From: an uncultured euryarchaeote
Lineage (GTDB): Archaea; Thermoplasmatota; Poseidoniia; Poseidoniales; Poseidoniaceae
Assembly (NCBI GenBank): GCA_937911345.1
Contig: CALDPP010000070.1
Location: 1-38,521 of the forward strand
Length of the DNA stretch: 38,521 bases
Direction: 5' to 3'
Part shown: positions 17,466 through 26,347 of the stretch, piece after piece
Layout of the letters: every line of letters starts with the position of its first letter
Position numbering within the stretch: position 1 is the first letter of the stretch
Position numbers and translations under genes: made by a program
The notes under the pieces: generated by a model
What the model was told of the DNA's origin: nothing
Seen by the model: the letters and a program-made list of their open reading frames with translations, nothing else
The model's database searches: none

Positions 17466-18413
17466 ATGGGATTATTAGACAAAGCAGGTGGAGCCTCAAA
17501 TACAACAGAAGTCAAACCTAAAGCAAAAGCTAAACCAGTTGCTAAGGCAAAGGCTGTAGCCAAGGCAGTTCCAAAAGCCGAACCAGTAACACAAGCTGCA
17601 CCGCAGGCTGTTGCAAAACCAGCCAAGCAGAAGAAGGAAAAGAAGCCTAGAGCACCCCGGCCAACAGGACTTCCTGATGGTTATGAGATTTCTAATAAAT
17701 TAGATCGTACTATGAGTTGGTTCGTCAACTTTGGTTGGAATTTCGGTGTTCTTCTAGCAGCCATATTTATGATGGCAGGAGACACCAGTGTGGTAACGAC
17801 AATTCTTCTTATTGTTTCTTTGGTAATGATAATACTCAATGTAATAGTATTGCCAATAAAAACTGGAAGAAATTTAGGACAATTCGTTGCTCGAATTAAA
17901 TATGTAAATTCATCAGGCGAAAAAGCAAACCCATTCCAAGGCATGTTATCCAATTCTGTTGGCATTTTAGCACTATTTGGCTTACTATTTGTCACTGTTT
18001 CGACCAGTAAACTTGGTGATAAAGATGCAGGTGCTGGCCCGATTGTTTGGACTTCAATCGGTGCCATTTTCATAATTTTATACATCGTCAATTGGCAATT
18101 TGCCCGTGCAAGTCAGTACAATCAAGGGTTGTATGACGTTTTGTTTGGAGCATATCTAGTAAAGCACGTTCCAACAAAGGATGAGAAGGCCTCCGGATTC
18201 TGGGCTAAGTTCGAGAGCATGGGTGATTATGGTGATAAATTTGCGGCAAGAAGAGAAGCAAAGAAAGTCGCAAAAGAAGAAAAGGAGAATGAGGAATCAA
18301 AGACTGATGATGGTACAGAAGAATCGCCAGATGATGACTCTAAACCAAAGGCCAAGGCTAAAGCAAAAGCCAAGCCCAAAGCAAAGGCTAAGCCCAAGGC
18401 AACAGAAAAGTGA
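17466..18413 (+). CDS. RDD-like membrane protein with Lys/Ala/Pro-rich terminal tails
   Basis: A 315-residue protein whose centre (~75-235) has three to four membrane segments and an RDD-type layout: GRNLGQFVARIKYVNSSGEKANPFQGMLSNSVG resembles the domain's GRTLGK...G+ segment, shown here only as GRNLGQFVARIKYVN then NSVGILALF, and QGLYDVLFGAYLV resembles the closing QGWHD block. The N-terminal ~65 residues (KPKAKAKPVAKAKAVAKAV) and the last ~25 (PKAKAKAKAKPKAKAKP) are low-complexity basic tails resembling linker-histone tails; an acidic stretch precedes the last one. AGGTGATT is the ribosome binding site. RDD proteins are often linked to ion transport, but function here is unknown. The partner gene upstream is 9 nt away. 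Confidence 0.7.
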   Translation: MGLLDKAGGASNTTEVKPKAKAKPVAKAKAVAKAVPKAEPVTQAAPQAVAKPAKQKKEKKPRAPRPTGLPDGYEISNKLDRTMSWFVNFGWNFGVLLAAIFMMAGDTSVVTTILLIVSLVMIILNVIVLPIKTGRNLGQFVARIKYVNSSGEKANPFQGMLSNSVGILALFGLLFVTVSTSKLGDKDAGAGPIVWTSIGAIFIILYIVNWQFARASQYNQGLYDVLFGAYLVKHVPTKDEKASGFWAKFESMGDYGDKFAARREAKKVAKEEKENEESKTDDGTEESPDDDSKPKAKAKAKAKPKAKAKPKATEK

Positions 18414-18437
18414 ACATTCTCAGCCTGAGTGAGTTCC

Positions 18438-19448
18438 ATGTTTTTTGTTAGATACAGATGGGCTAGACCATTTGTTATTCTTTCCATGATTTTATGTTTA
18501 GTACTTGTTTCAGTATTTTTTACTAGTAAAATTACTAATTTTGCTATGCTGCCATTAATTGCCTTCTTATTCTACAATTTGATCATTGAAACATGGGTTT
18601 CCTTGGCATTCATTTCACCAGGCAATAGGAAAAAAGAACTTGTTTCAGATGGTTGGATTTCACAATTCCATGAGTTAGATACGACCATACACTCGATGTC
18701 ATATATTGATGATAAAATTAGACCTTTAGTGATCATTGTCCATGGCTGGCGTAGTGGAGCATCGTCGATGTTAGGTAGGGCAGAGAATTACATCAAATTA
18801 GGATTCCATGTAATATTGTTCGAATTACCAGGTCACGGAAAAAGTGAACCAGTGAGCAAATGGACTGCTGGACATGCCTCAACAACATTCAACGATTTCT
18901 ATGACAATTTGGAGGTAGATTTTAACATGAAACTCGTTAATGACATTTATTTCCATGGCCATAGCATGGGAGGATTTGTTCTTCTAAGGTTCGATAAATT
19001 GGTATCAAATGATGACTCAAGAATAAAGGGGTACATACTAGAATCGCCAATGACTTGCTATTCCATGATTTTCCAAGAGAGTCTGGATACTCTCAAGATA
19101 CCAAAGATTGCAGAAAAACCCTTCTGGTCCAGATTATCGGCTCACTTCAATGAGATTAATCCAAAGATTTCTGATGTAACCGAATTATCGGATGTTGATA
19201 CGCCGAAATGGGGAATTATTAGGAATAATTGTTTGATTATCCAAGCAGAACACGACAATAGATTGGGATTAGGACATTACAATCAATTGGTAAAGTCTCA
19301 ACAAGATATAACAGGATATATTTTCCAACACCATCTAGTTGCTGATTTATCTCATGCTGGTGCACGAATTAATCTCAACCGTGATGGTTTGATAGCAAAA
19401 TGGATAGATGAAGTATCTGCTCATTCAGACTCAGTAACATCTGCTTGA
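18438..19448 (+). CDS. Membrane-anchored alpha/beta hydrolase
   Basis: A protein of 336 residues from ATG 18438 (an in-frame GTG at 18429 is possible). Two hydrophobic segments within the first ~55 residues suggest a membrane anchor. The hydrolase core follows: IIVHGWRSGASSM (oxyanion region, ~100), ELPGHGKSEP, and the nucleophile elbow FHGHSMGGFVLL with Ser at about 177. An acid in AEHDNRLGLGHY and a histidine in LSHAGARINL are plausible triad members. Substrate unknown; the family includes esterases, lipases and lysophospholipases. The last 28 nt overlap the convergent CNNM-type gene. Confidence 0.82.
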   Translation: MFFVRYRWARPFVILSMILCLVLVSVFFTSKITNFAMLPLIAFLFYNLIIETWVSLAFISPGNRKKELVSDGWISQFHELDTTIHSMSYIDDKIRPLVIIVHGWRSGASSMLGRAENYIKLGFHVILFELPGHGKSEPVSKWTAGHASTTFNDFYDNLEVDFNMKLVNDIYFHGHSMGGFVLLRFDKLVSNDDSRIKGYILESPMTCYSMIFQESLDTLKIPKIAEKPFWSRLSAHFNEINPKISDVTELSDVDTPKWGIIRNNCLIIQAEHDNRLGLGHYNQLVKSQQDITGYIFQHHLVADLSHAGARINLNRDGLIAKWIDEVSAHSDSVTSA

Positions 19449-20455
19449 TCTCTTGCCAGTTCTCTCATATCTTCAACTTCGTCAAGTTCATCGACAATTT
19501 CTTCGCCAAGTAGGGTTTCTAGTACATCTTCCATCGTTACAATACCTGAGGTTCCGCCAAATTCATCAGTGACTATTGCTATTTGTTGTTTGTTAGTTAA
19601 GAATAAGTCGAGAGTTGCGTCTACTGAACTATTGGAAGATATTGACAATACATCTTTAGCGAGTTCTGAAATTTTCAAATCCCATTCATCTCTACTAGCT
19701 GCCATTAGTAGTTGAGAACGAATTATAATTCCCTTTACATCATCGATTGATTCATCATATATTGGTATTCTAGAGAATCTTATTACCTGATTCTCATCCA
19801 TTATTTGTCTTACAGTCGAATCCATTTGGAATGCTGTGAGGACCACTCTTGGAGTCATTACCTCATGTACTTTTATTTCTCTTAACCTTAGTAAATTGTG
19901 AATTACTGTCTCTTCATCTACCTCAAGGATACCTTCTTCCTCACCTAAATCTGCAAGAGCAGCAACATCATCACGTGTGACAAGGGATTGTTCGCCTTTC
20001 GGGAGTATTTTCTTCAACCACTGAATGGGTACAATGAGCAATGTAAGTAGTATAGTTGTGTAATTTAGAATGTATCCTGCAGTTGGCGCTAATTTCTTCC
20101 AGTAGGCTGTTCCAAGGGTTTTAGGGATTATTTCTGAAAGAAACAACACCGCCAAGGTTAGTAAAACAGAGGCTAAGGTTAACGATTCCTCGCCATATAG
20201 TTTCTGTACTTCTGAACCAACACCAGCAGCTCCCATTGTATGAGCAATAGTGTTCAGAGTAAGTATTGCAGTTAGCGGTTTAACTGCATCATCATCTTTT
20301 AGGGTTGCCCATATTTTCCCGATTTTACTACCATCTTTTTCCAGTACGGCAATATATGTATGGGGAATTGAGAGTACTATTGCCTCTAAAATTGAACATA
20401 AAAACGATACACCAAGTGCTAGTGTAACATAGAATATCAGTAGTGTATAATCCAT
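19421..20455 (-). CDS. CNNM/CorC-type membrane protein (DUF21 + CBS pair)
   Basis: A 344-residue protein. Residues ~1-150 form the DUF21 (CNNM) transmembrane domain with typical features: ILEAIVLSIPHTYI, a helix with LTLNTIAHTMGAAGVG and FLSEIIPKTLGTAYWKKLAP. A linker helix with LGEEEGILEVDEETVIHNLL leads to two CBS motifs (VHEVMTPRVVLTAF...FSRIPIYDESIDDVKGII, and the FGGTSGIVTMEDVLETLLGEEIVDE block). CNNM/CorC proteins are associated with Mg2+ export, with ATP bound at the CBS pair. The protein ends shortly after the CBS domains in an acidic tail, lacking the CorC_HlyC C-terminal domain of many bacterial members. It is convergent with the hydrolase gene (28-nt overlap). Confidence 0.87.
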   Translation of the reverse strand: MDYTLLIFYVTLALGVSFLCSILEAIVLSIPHTYIAVLEKDGSKIGKIWATLKDDDAVKPLTAILTLNTIAHTMGAAGVGSEVQKLYGEESLTLASVLLTLAVLFLSEIIPKTLGTAYWKKLAPTAGYILNYTTILLTLLIVPIQWLKKILPKGEQSLVTRDDVAALADLGEEEGILEVDEETVIHNLLRLREIKVHEVMTPRVVLTAFQMDSTVRQIMDENQVIRFSRIPIYDESIDDVKGIIIRSQLLMAASRDEWDLKISELAKDVLSISSNSSVDATLDLFLTNKQQIAIVTDEFGGTSGIVTMEDVLETLLGEEIVDELDEVEDMRELARDQADVTESE

Positions 20456-20532
20456 GAAGTTTCGACGGCCCCTAGACGATGCGCTAATTTGCCCGTGGTG
20501 TTTCTAGTTATTCAAAATGACGCTTAAATCGA

Positions 20533-20540
20533 ATTAAATA
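20533..20540 (+). promoter_or_regulatory. TATA box upstream of metG
   Basis: ATTAAATA lies 50 nt upstream of the metG ATG in the 134-nt region shared with the divergent CNNM-type gene. This predicts a ~25-nt leader that contains the GAGGAGAT ribosome binding site at 20579-20586. Confidence 0.4.
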
Positions 20541-20589
20541 CTGAAACTCAATAAACAGGCCCCTCCCGCAGAAGAATCGAGGAGATACC

Positions 20590-22854
20590 ATGAACCAAGC
20601 TGGTGAGCATGTTCTAATTTGCGTTGCATGGCCATACGCAAATGGACCTCTTCATCTCGGTCATGTAGCTGGTTGTTATCTGCCGCCAGATATTCAGGCT
20701 AGATTTGAAAGAGCTATCGGCAATAGGGTCCTAATGGTATCCGGCTCGGATGAGCACGGAACTCCAATTACAGTCACAGCAGAGCAAGAAGGTGTTAAAC
20801 CTCAGGATATTGTAGACAAATTCCATCAAATTAATACTGACGCACTATTGAAACTAGGATGCTCATGGGAGCCAAGAGTTGATTCAAGAGGTGCAGATTA
20901 TGGTGGTGCTTTGTTTAATAGAACTAGTGATGAGCGTCATAAGAAAATAGTTCAAGATAATTTTTTGAAATTACTAGAAGCAGGATTTTTTGAAAGAAAA
21001 ACAACTCAACAATACTTTGAGCTCAGTAATTCCGGTGAGGGGAGATTCCTTCCAGATAGATATGTCGAAGGAACCTGTCCAAATTGTGGATATGATGATG
21101 CAAGAGGCGATCAGTGCGATGAATGTGGTTCTACATACGAAGCTATTGAATTAAAAAACCCACGTTCGAAGATGAATCCAAATTCTACTATCGAGGTAAG
21201 AGATACAGACCATTTCTTTTACCGACTAGACTTGTTTCAAGAAGTTCTTGAACAACATGCAATGAGTCAAGATAAGGTTTGGAAATCAAATGTAAGAGCA
21301 ATGACGAAGCAATGGTTGGATATGGGGTTAAGGTCTAGAGCAGTGACAAGAGATTTAACCTGGGGCATCCCATTACCTCTAGATGGAGACGAATGGCTAG
21401 GAAAATGCGTTTATGTCTGGTTTGAGGCAGTGCAAGGATATTCTACATGTGCTCAAATTTGGTCTAGCCAAGAAGGAATCTCATCCAGCCATTCTATGGG
21501 TGAAAACGCATGGGAAGCATGGTGGAAGATTGGTGAAAATGGAACCAAACCACGACACCTGTATTTTCTGGGCAAGGATAATATTCCATTCCATACAGTC
21601 ATCTGGCCTGCTTTGATTATGGGTCTTAATCATGCTAATGCTGGATTGGATATCAGCACCCCGGTAACTTTACCTGGGCCTGGTGATTTTGCTCTAGAAC
21701 ACAACGTTCCGGCAATGGAGTATTTGATGCTAGCAGGTGGCCAGTTTTCCAAATCTAGAAAGCACGCAGTATGGTTGCCATCATTTTTGGAGCGCTTCGA
21801 TCCAGACACATTAAGATACTATCTAAGCATAAATATGCCAGAAAATCATGACACAGATTTTAATTGGCCTGATTTCGTAGAGAAAATTAACTCAGAGTTA
21901 ATTGCAGCATACGGAAACTTCGTACACAGGATTTTGACATTGGGTTCAAGATTGCCTCAATCCGACAATGGTCCATACGAGCACTTAGAAATAGAAGAAG
22001 GCAATATTGATCACAAGGCTAAGTTAGAGCAAATACATAGTGAGATAACTTCTTCACTAAATAAACATCGATTTAAGGAAGCATTACGCTCAGGAATGAA
22101 AGCAGCTCAATACGGCAACCAAATTATACAATCTGCTGCTCCATGGAAATTTTTGTCACCGGATGCACAAATAACGAATGAAGGAAAAGAATCACTGGCT
22201 ACACTTTCATTTGGTTGGCGCATATGTCGCTTTTTGTCTATTGTTATGCAACCATTTATGCCGTTTAGTTCACAGAGGTTATGGAATAATCTTGGTCAAG
22301 TTGGTGATGTCTCAGATGTTGACTGGTCAGAGGCAATCAATTGGGATGCACCAATGACATGGAATCCTGATAAGGCTGAGCCATTGTTCAAGCGGTTGGA
22401 TTTGTCAGAGATTCTTGAACATGAAGAATCACTAGTATCTGATGTATCGGACGATGAAAAGCATAATCATTCGGTAAAGGGCGGTAAAAAGGGAGGAAAA
22501 AAGATGAGTAAGGAAGTTGAGGGCATAAAATATCTAGAATTTGATGACTTTATGAAAGTAGAATTAAAAGTTGGAAAGATCATTAGCGTTGAGGACCATC
22601 CAAACGCAGACAAATTATACGTAGTAACATTAGATGATGGAAATAATGGAAGAACAATATGTGCAGGAATAAAAGAATTCTATTCCGTCGACCAACTGAC
22701 CGGAATGACTGTTGTTTTTGTTGCAAATTTGAAACCTCGACCCCTTAGAGGTATAACTTCTGAAGGGATGATGCTAGCTGCTGATGACGGGAATGGCCAA
22801 GTGAAATTAGTTACTATCGACGGAGATATAAGCACAGGTTCAACTGTTAGATGA
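20590..22854 (+). CDS. metG: Methionyl-tRNA synthetase with a fused C-terminal tRNA-binding domain
   Basis: A 754-residue class I synthetase charging tRNA-Met. It has the HIGH-type motif HLGH (22-25), a zinc finger CPNC...CDEC (Cys163, 166, 176, 179), the WFEAVQGYSTC region and the KMSKS-type loop FSKSRK (~387), which has this form in archaeal enzymes. The anticodon-binding helical domain spans ~430-600. A Lys/Gly-rich linker (KGGKKGGKKMSK, ~630) joins an EMAPII/Arc1p-like OB-fold (~646-754) with KVGKIISVEDHPNADKLYV and NLKPRPLRGITSEGM. In several archaea this domain is a separate protein; here it is fused. GAGGAGAT precedes the ATG. The stop codon directly abuts that of the convergent cyclodeaminase gene. 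Confidence 0.96.
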   Translation: MNQAGEHVLICVAWPYANGPLHLGHVAGCYLPPDIQARFERAIGNRVLMVSGSDEHGTPITVTAEQEGVKPQDIVDKFHQINTDALLKLGCSWEPRVDSRGADYGGALFNRTSDERHKKIVQDNFLKLLEAGFFERKTTQQYFELSNSGEGRFLPDRYVEGTCPNCGYDDARGDQCDECGSTYEAIELKNPRSKMNPNSTIEVRDTDHFFYRLDLFQEVLEQHAMSQDKVWKSNVRAMTKQWLDMGLRSRAVTRDLTWGIPLPLDGDEWLGKCVYVWFEAVQGYSTCAQIWSSQEGISSSHSMGENAWEAWWKIGENGTKPRHLYFLGKDNIPFHTVIWPALIMGLNHANAGLDISTPVTLPGPGDFALEHNVPAMEYLMLAGGQFSKSRKHAVWLPSFLERFDPDTLRYYLSINMPENHDTDFNWPDFVEKINSELIAAYGNFVHRILTLGSRLPQSDNGPYEHLEIEEGNIDHKAKLEQIHSEITSSLNKHRFKEALRSGMKAAQYGNQIIQSAAPWKFLSPDAQITNEGKESLATLSFGWRICRFLSIVMQPFMPFSSQRLWNNLGQVGDVSDVDWSEAINWDAPMTWNPDKAEPLFKRLDLSEILEHEESLVSDVSDDEKHNHSVKGGKKGGKKMSKEVEGIKYLEFDDFMKVELKVGKIISVEDHPNADKLYVVTLDDGNNGRTICAGIKEFYSVDQLTGMTVVFVANLKPRPLRGITSEGMMLAADDGNGQVKLVTIDGDISTGSTVR

Positions 22855-23478
22855 TTATAACCTATCCTTGACATTATGCATGATTTCCTTTGAAGTAGTC
22901 CTGCATTCATTATTGATTAATTCCATCCCCTCTCTCATTTCTAAGCCGTAATCTTCCGGCAGACTGTTCAAATTTATTTCAACGTTGAACAATGCACCTT
23001 TACAACCCGCGCTTGCTAGTAGGGCAGCAACTCCAACATCTGAAATGGCATTTCCGTTACCTAGTAATGAAAGCGGTACCATTATTTTCAACAAATCAAG
23101 TCCTAAAACAGCAGTTTCATAGGGAATTTTAGCAGCAATTAGTGTACAGTTTCTTATTGTTTCACGCCTAATTTCTTTTTCATCGTCAGTATTTTTTGGC
23201 AGTTTAAATGCTGCCATAACTTTGTTAAATGAATCACTATCTTCTTTTGCTAATCTCGCAGATTCTTTCTTCACTTTATTGGCTAGTTTTAGTGCATCAT
23301 CACTTATTTCCCAACCTTCTGACCACTTTTCGTTTCCTATGGTCAGGTTGGCAACCATTGCAACTAGTGATGCAGATTGACCAAGTGCCAGTGCACTTGC
23401 AGTGCCTCCGCCGGGAGTGGGATTTTTTGATGATAATGCTTCTTGAAATTGATTTATTGTTAACTCATTCCAATCCAA
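22855..23478 (-). CDS. fchA: Formimidoyl-THF cyclodeaminase (FTCD C-terminal-domain family)
   Basis: A 207-residue protein of the cyclodeaminase/cyclohydrolase family. The N-terminus has the signature NPTPGGGTASALALGQSASLVAMV (split here as NPTPGGGTASALALG then QSASLVAMV), and a later stretch NAISDVGVAALLASAGCKGA is typical. It would convert 5-formimidoyl-tetrahydrofolate to 5,10-methenyl-tetrahydrofolate and ammonia, the step after formimino transfer from histidine-derived formiminoglutamate. The gene starts at TTG 23478, supported by AGGTGA about 8 nt upstream inside the end of the transferase gene, only 2 nt away. Animals fuse these two activities in one FTCD protein; here they are separate adjacent genes. 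It abuts metG tail to tail without a gap. Confidence 0.88.
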   Translation of the reverse strand: MDWNELTINQFQEALSSKNPTPGGGTASALALGQSASLVAMVANLTIGNEKWSEGWEISDDALKLANKVKKESARLAKEDSDSFNKVMAAFKLPKNTDDEKEIRRETIRNCTLIAAKIPYETAVLGLDLLKIMVPLSLLGNGNAISDVGVAALLASAGCKGALFNVEINLNSLPEDYGLEMREGMELINNECRTTSKEIMHNVKDRL

Positions 23479-23480
23479 AC

Positions 23481-24521
23481 TTAATCACCTCTCAATGCCC
23501 ATTCAATTATTCTCTTTCGTGGATTAAACTCTTCTAACTCTGAAAGCCCAAGTCCATCAATGGCTGCCGCCACTAATTCATCCTCGGATAGATTATCTCG
23601 ATTACCATACCACCTACCAGCCTCTAGCATTGAATTAAGTGGTACTAAACCAACCAATTCACTCCCTCTTAGTTTAGTATTATGATCATTAGCAATTGAT
23701 TTACAAATTTCAAATGCTTTGTGTATTGGACAAGTGTTAACATCTAATATGTTCATCGATACTTGACTAATTGAATGAGATTCTAGTGTTACTCCCATAC
23801 CTTGAATTTCTGGAATCATACCTTTTATTCTCATTTTCTTCCCATTTGATTGTTTAATTAGCCTCCCAGAGCCCCGAATTATTGAACCAATCTTTTTCGC
23901 TACAACAGCATCAATTTCTTCCACATTGACATTGTATGCTATTAGTATGTCTCTAGCGCCGATCGTTATGCCACCGGATTTCTTGGCTTCCTCTGTCCAT
24001 GTTTTCGGACCAAAATCTGGTAATCTAGTGGCGTCAGAATGAATTTCGTCTTTATTGGTTAGTCTTGCTTCAAGTCCTTCATATTCTCCCTTCCTAAGTG
24101 TAGATAATAACTTCCTTTCAGGGTTTTTTGCTGCATAGCCGTAGAGGAATGTACATACGTTAAATTCTTCAGTGACCTTTTTTGCTAATTTCTCTGCTAG
24201 TTGAACACATTCTTCCATCGTGTACCCAGAGAGTGGGACAAATGGGCATACATCGACTACCCCTAGCCTCGGATGTTCTCCTTGGTGCTTACTCATATCG
24301 ATTAATTCAATTGAGGCTTTAATCAATTGAAATGCAGCATGGTAAACCAGTTCTGGTTCTCCTGCAATAGTAACAACAGTCCTGTTGTAATCAGCATCCG
24401 GTTCCACACTCAAAACAGAACAATTTTCTGATTGCGCTATCGAGTCAATAATTTTGTTAATCAAGGCTGTATTCCTGCCTTCAGAAATATTCGGAACACA
24501 CTCTATGATTGGTTGGACCAT
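23481..24521 (-). CDS. ftcD: Glutamate formimidoyltransferase (FTCD N-terminal-domain family)
   Basis: The 346-residue product begins with IIECVPNISEGRN, the family hallmark, followed by VEPDADYNRTVVTIAG, EHPRLGVVDVCPFVPL and FLYGYAAKNPERK, all conserved in formiminotransferase domains. It transfers the formimino group of N-formimino-L-glutamate to tetrahydrofolate, releasing glutamate, in the histidine-to-glutamate route. Length fits the single-domain family. It lies between PAN, 30 nt upstream, and the cyclodeaminase gene, 2 nt downstream, all on the minus strand, so the three are probably co-transcribed. Its histidine-pathway partners HutU and HutH are encoded ~7-10 kb away on the opposite strand. 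Confidence 0.93.
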   Translation of the reverse strand: MVQPIIECVPNISEGRNTALINKIIDSIAQSENCSVLSVEPDADYNRTVVTIAGEPELVYHAAFQLIKASIELIDMSKHQGEHPRLGVVDVCPFVPLSGYTMEECVQLAEKLAKKVTEEFNVCTFLYGYAAKNPERKLLSTLRKGEYEGLEARLTNKDEIHSDATRLPDFGPKTWTEEAKKSGGITIGARDILIAYNVNVEEIDAVVAKKIGSIIRGSGRLIKQSNGKKMRIKGMIPEIQGMGVTLESHSISQVSMNILDVNTCPIHKAFEICKSIANDHNTKLRGSELVGLVPLNSMLEAGRWYGNRDNLSEDELVAAAIDGLGLSELEEFNPRKRIIEWALRGD

Positions 24522-24551
24522 GATAATTGGTCTTCAAGACGGACTTTGAAG

Positions 24552-25772
24552 TTAGTTGTATAAGCCATCAGGTGAATCCCTTAATCCGCCTTTGATTTTC
24601 TTCAAATTAATTCTCTTAATTGATTCTGTAAAATCCTCTTGTTTGATGAAGCTTCTACCCTGTCGGATAGCGATCATTCCCGCTTCTACACACGTAGCCT
24701 TAATCTCTGCACCGGAAAACCCTGTTGTTTTGTCCACTATAGTCTTGAGTTGCAATTTTTTAGTTGACATTTTTCCTATGTGTAACTGGAGAATTGCTTT
24801 TCTACCGGCATCATCGGGTATTGGAATTTCAATTATTCTGTCAAATCTTCCCGGCCTCAATAAGGCCTCATCTAAAATGTCGGGTCTGTTTGTCGCTGCA
24901 ATAATCTTAACATTCTCTAGAACGTCAAAACCATCCAGTTCAGCTAATAATTGCATCAAAGTTCGCTGTACTTCACGGTCGCCACTGGTTGAGCCATCCA
25001 ACCTTTTTGCCCCTATTGCATCTATTTCATCCAGGAAGATAATGGATGGTGCTTTTTCTTTGGCTAAAGAGAACAATTCCCTAACCATTCTTCCACCCTC
25101 TCCAATGTACTTTTGTGCTAACTCACTACCAACCATTCGAATAAATGTGGCATCTGTATGATTTGCCACTGCTTTGGCGAGTAAGGTTTTTCCACAACCG
25201 GGAGGTCCAACTAAAAGAATTCCTTTTGGTGGCTCTACACCAACTTTTTTGAACAACTCAGGAGAATTCAATGGCAACTCTATCGCTTCTCTAACAGATT
25301 GCTTCTGCTCATCTAGTCCAGCAACTGCATCATATCCTATATCTGGCCTCTCAACCATCTCAGCACCACTGACCATTGGATCCCAGGCATCGTGTAGAAC
25401 CTCAATTACAGCCAATGTATCTTGATTTAGTGCAACTCTTACCCCTGGTTTTAACACCTCAGGAGATAGTCTTTGGTTCAAAGCAACCTGGAATACTGTT
25501 CCATTAGATGACCTTACAATACCTCTTTCTTGATCAAGAATATCTTCCAAATGACCAACAATTAACGGTGGTGATTTTAAACTCCTTACTTCTTCATCCA
25601 ACCTGTTAGCACGCTTTTTTAATGACCTTATTTCGGACTCCATATGTGCCCTTTCGTTAATCAAATCTTGGGTTTGGTCTTGTAATGCTCTAAATTCTTC
25701 CTCGAGTATTTTCAGATCTTCATCACTGGAAGATTTGATATCTTTCGATGGCGTTCCTACTTCACCAACCAT
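24552..25772 (-). CDS. pan: Proteasome-activating nucleotidase (PAN)
   Basis: A hexameric AAA+ ATPase of about 406 residues that unfolds substrates for the 20S proteasome. N-terminal coiled coil (~15-68) is followed by the OB domain (~70-128), then Walker A GPPGCGKT (~189), Walker B IIFLDEID (~245) and the second region of homology NRPDILDEALLRPGRFDR. The C-terminus ends Leu-Tyr-Asn, an HbYX motif that docks into and opens the proteasome gate. I start at ATG 25772: AGGAGGT sits 10 nt upstream, whereas an ATG three codons earlier (25781) would leave only 1 nt of spacing. It heads an apparent operon with the two formimino-folate genes and is divergent from MBF1. Confidence 0.94.
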   Translation of the reverse strand: MVGEVGTPSKDIKSSSDEDLKILEEEFRALQDQTQDLINERAHMESEIRSLKKRANRLDEEVRSLKSPPLIVGHLEDILDQERGIVRSSNGTVFQVALNQRLSPEVLKPGVRVALNQDTLAVIEVLHDAWDPMVSGAEMVERPDIGYDAVAGLDEQKQSVREAIELPLNSPELFKKVGVEPPKGILLVGPPGCGKTLLAKAVANHTDATFIRMVGSELAQKYIGEGGRMVRELFSLAKEKAPSIIFLDEIDAIGAKRLDGSTSGDREVQRTLMQLLAELDGFDVLENVKIIAATNRPDILDEALLRPGRFDRIIEIPIPDDAGRKAILQLHIGKMSTKKLQLKTIVDKTTGFSGAEIKATCVEAGMIAIRQGRSFIKQEDFTESIKRINLKKIKGGLRDSPDGLYN

Positions 25773-25861
25773 GCCAATCATTACCTCCTAATGTCTATCA
25801 TCTATGAACTCTGCCATATTTCTCTAGCAAATTTCATTTTGATTGAGTTGTTGGCAAGACT

Positions 25862-26347
25862 ATGGGCGAGTGTGAAGTTTGTGGGGCAATGAAAGTTAGC
25901 ACTAGGTCTGTACTGATGGGTAAAGCCCAAGTTAACGCCTGCTTAAGATGTGTAGAAAAACTAGGTCTTGCGCCAAAATCAGTAGCCCCAGGAATCAGGA
26001 TGTCGAACAGCCGTACTGGAAACTCGTACAAACCAAAACGACGGAATAACATTATGACTAAAGCTGAGAAAGAATTAGTTGACGATTTTGCCTCTAGAAT
26101 TTCAAATGCTAGAATGTCAAAGGGTTGGAATCAGGCTGAATTAGGTAAGCGTATGGCTGAAACTGTTAACGTGATTAAATCTTCAGAATCAGGAAAACCA
26201 CCGACTGACTCTGTAATCAAAAAATTTGAGAGAGTTTTAGGCATTGTTTTGATGGAAATTAGCGCCCCTACTGAGACATCTCGAGTTGTAAAAGGTAATA
26301 ATAGAGGCATGACACTTGGCGACTACTTCAACCAAAACGGTGATTGA
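25862..26347 (+). CDS. Multiprotein-bridging factor 1 (MBF1) family transcription factor
   Basis: A 161-residue archaeal MBF1. The N-terminal zinc ribbon has Cys4, Cys7, Cys27 and Cys30 (CEVC...CLRC), followed by a flexible basic linker and a Cro/C1-type helix-turn-helix (~75-130: SRISNARMSKGWNQAELGKR, then ESGKPPTDSVIKKFERVLGI). Archaeal MBF1 proteins are conserved next to translation or proteasome genes and are thought to link transcription and ribosome function; the exact role is unsettled. Here it is divergent from PAN across 89 nt and directly precedes tsr3 (stop and next start are adjacent), so it heads the long plus-strand run. No strong ribosome binding site precedes the ATG, which would fit a leaderless message. 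Confidence 0.88.
   Translation: MGECEVCGAMKVSTRSVLMGKAQVNACLRCVEKLGLAPKSVAPGIRMSNSRTGNSYKPKRRNNIMTKAEKELVDDFASRISNARMSKGWNQAELGKRMAETVNVIKSSESGKPPTDSVIKKFERVLGIVLMEISAPTETSRVVKGNNRGMTLGDYFNQNGD

Noticed and set aside
17466-18413. RDD protein considered as a histone H1-like or DNA-binding protein because of its KAKAKPKA tails
   Set aside because: The central part has several membrane segments and an RDD-like layout; the tails alone do not make it a chromatin protein.
21745-21765. Altered KMSKS loop in methionyl-tRNA synthetase (FSKSRK)
   Set aside because: Archaeal and eukaryotic MetRS normally have a KFSKS-type loop, so this is not unusual.
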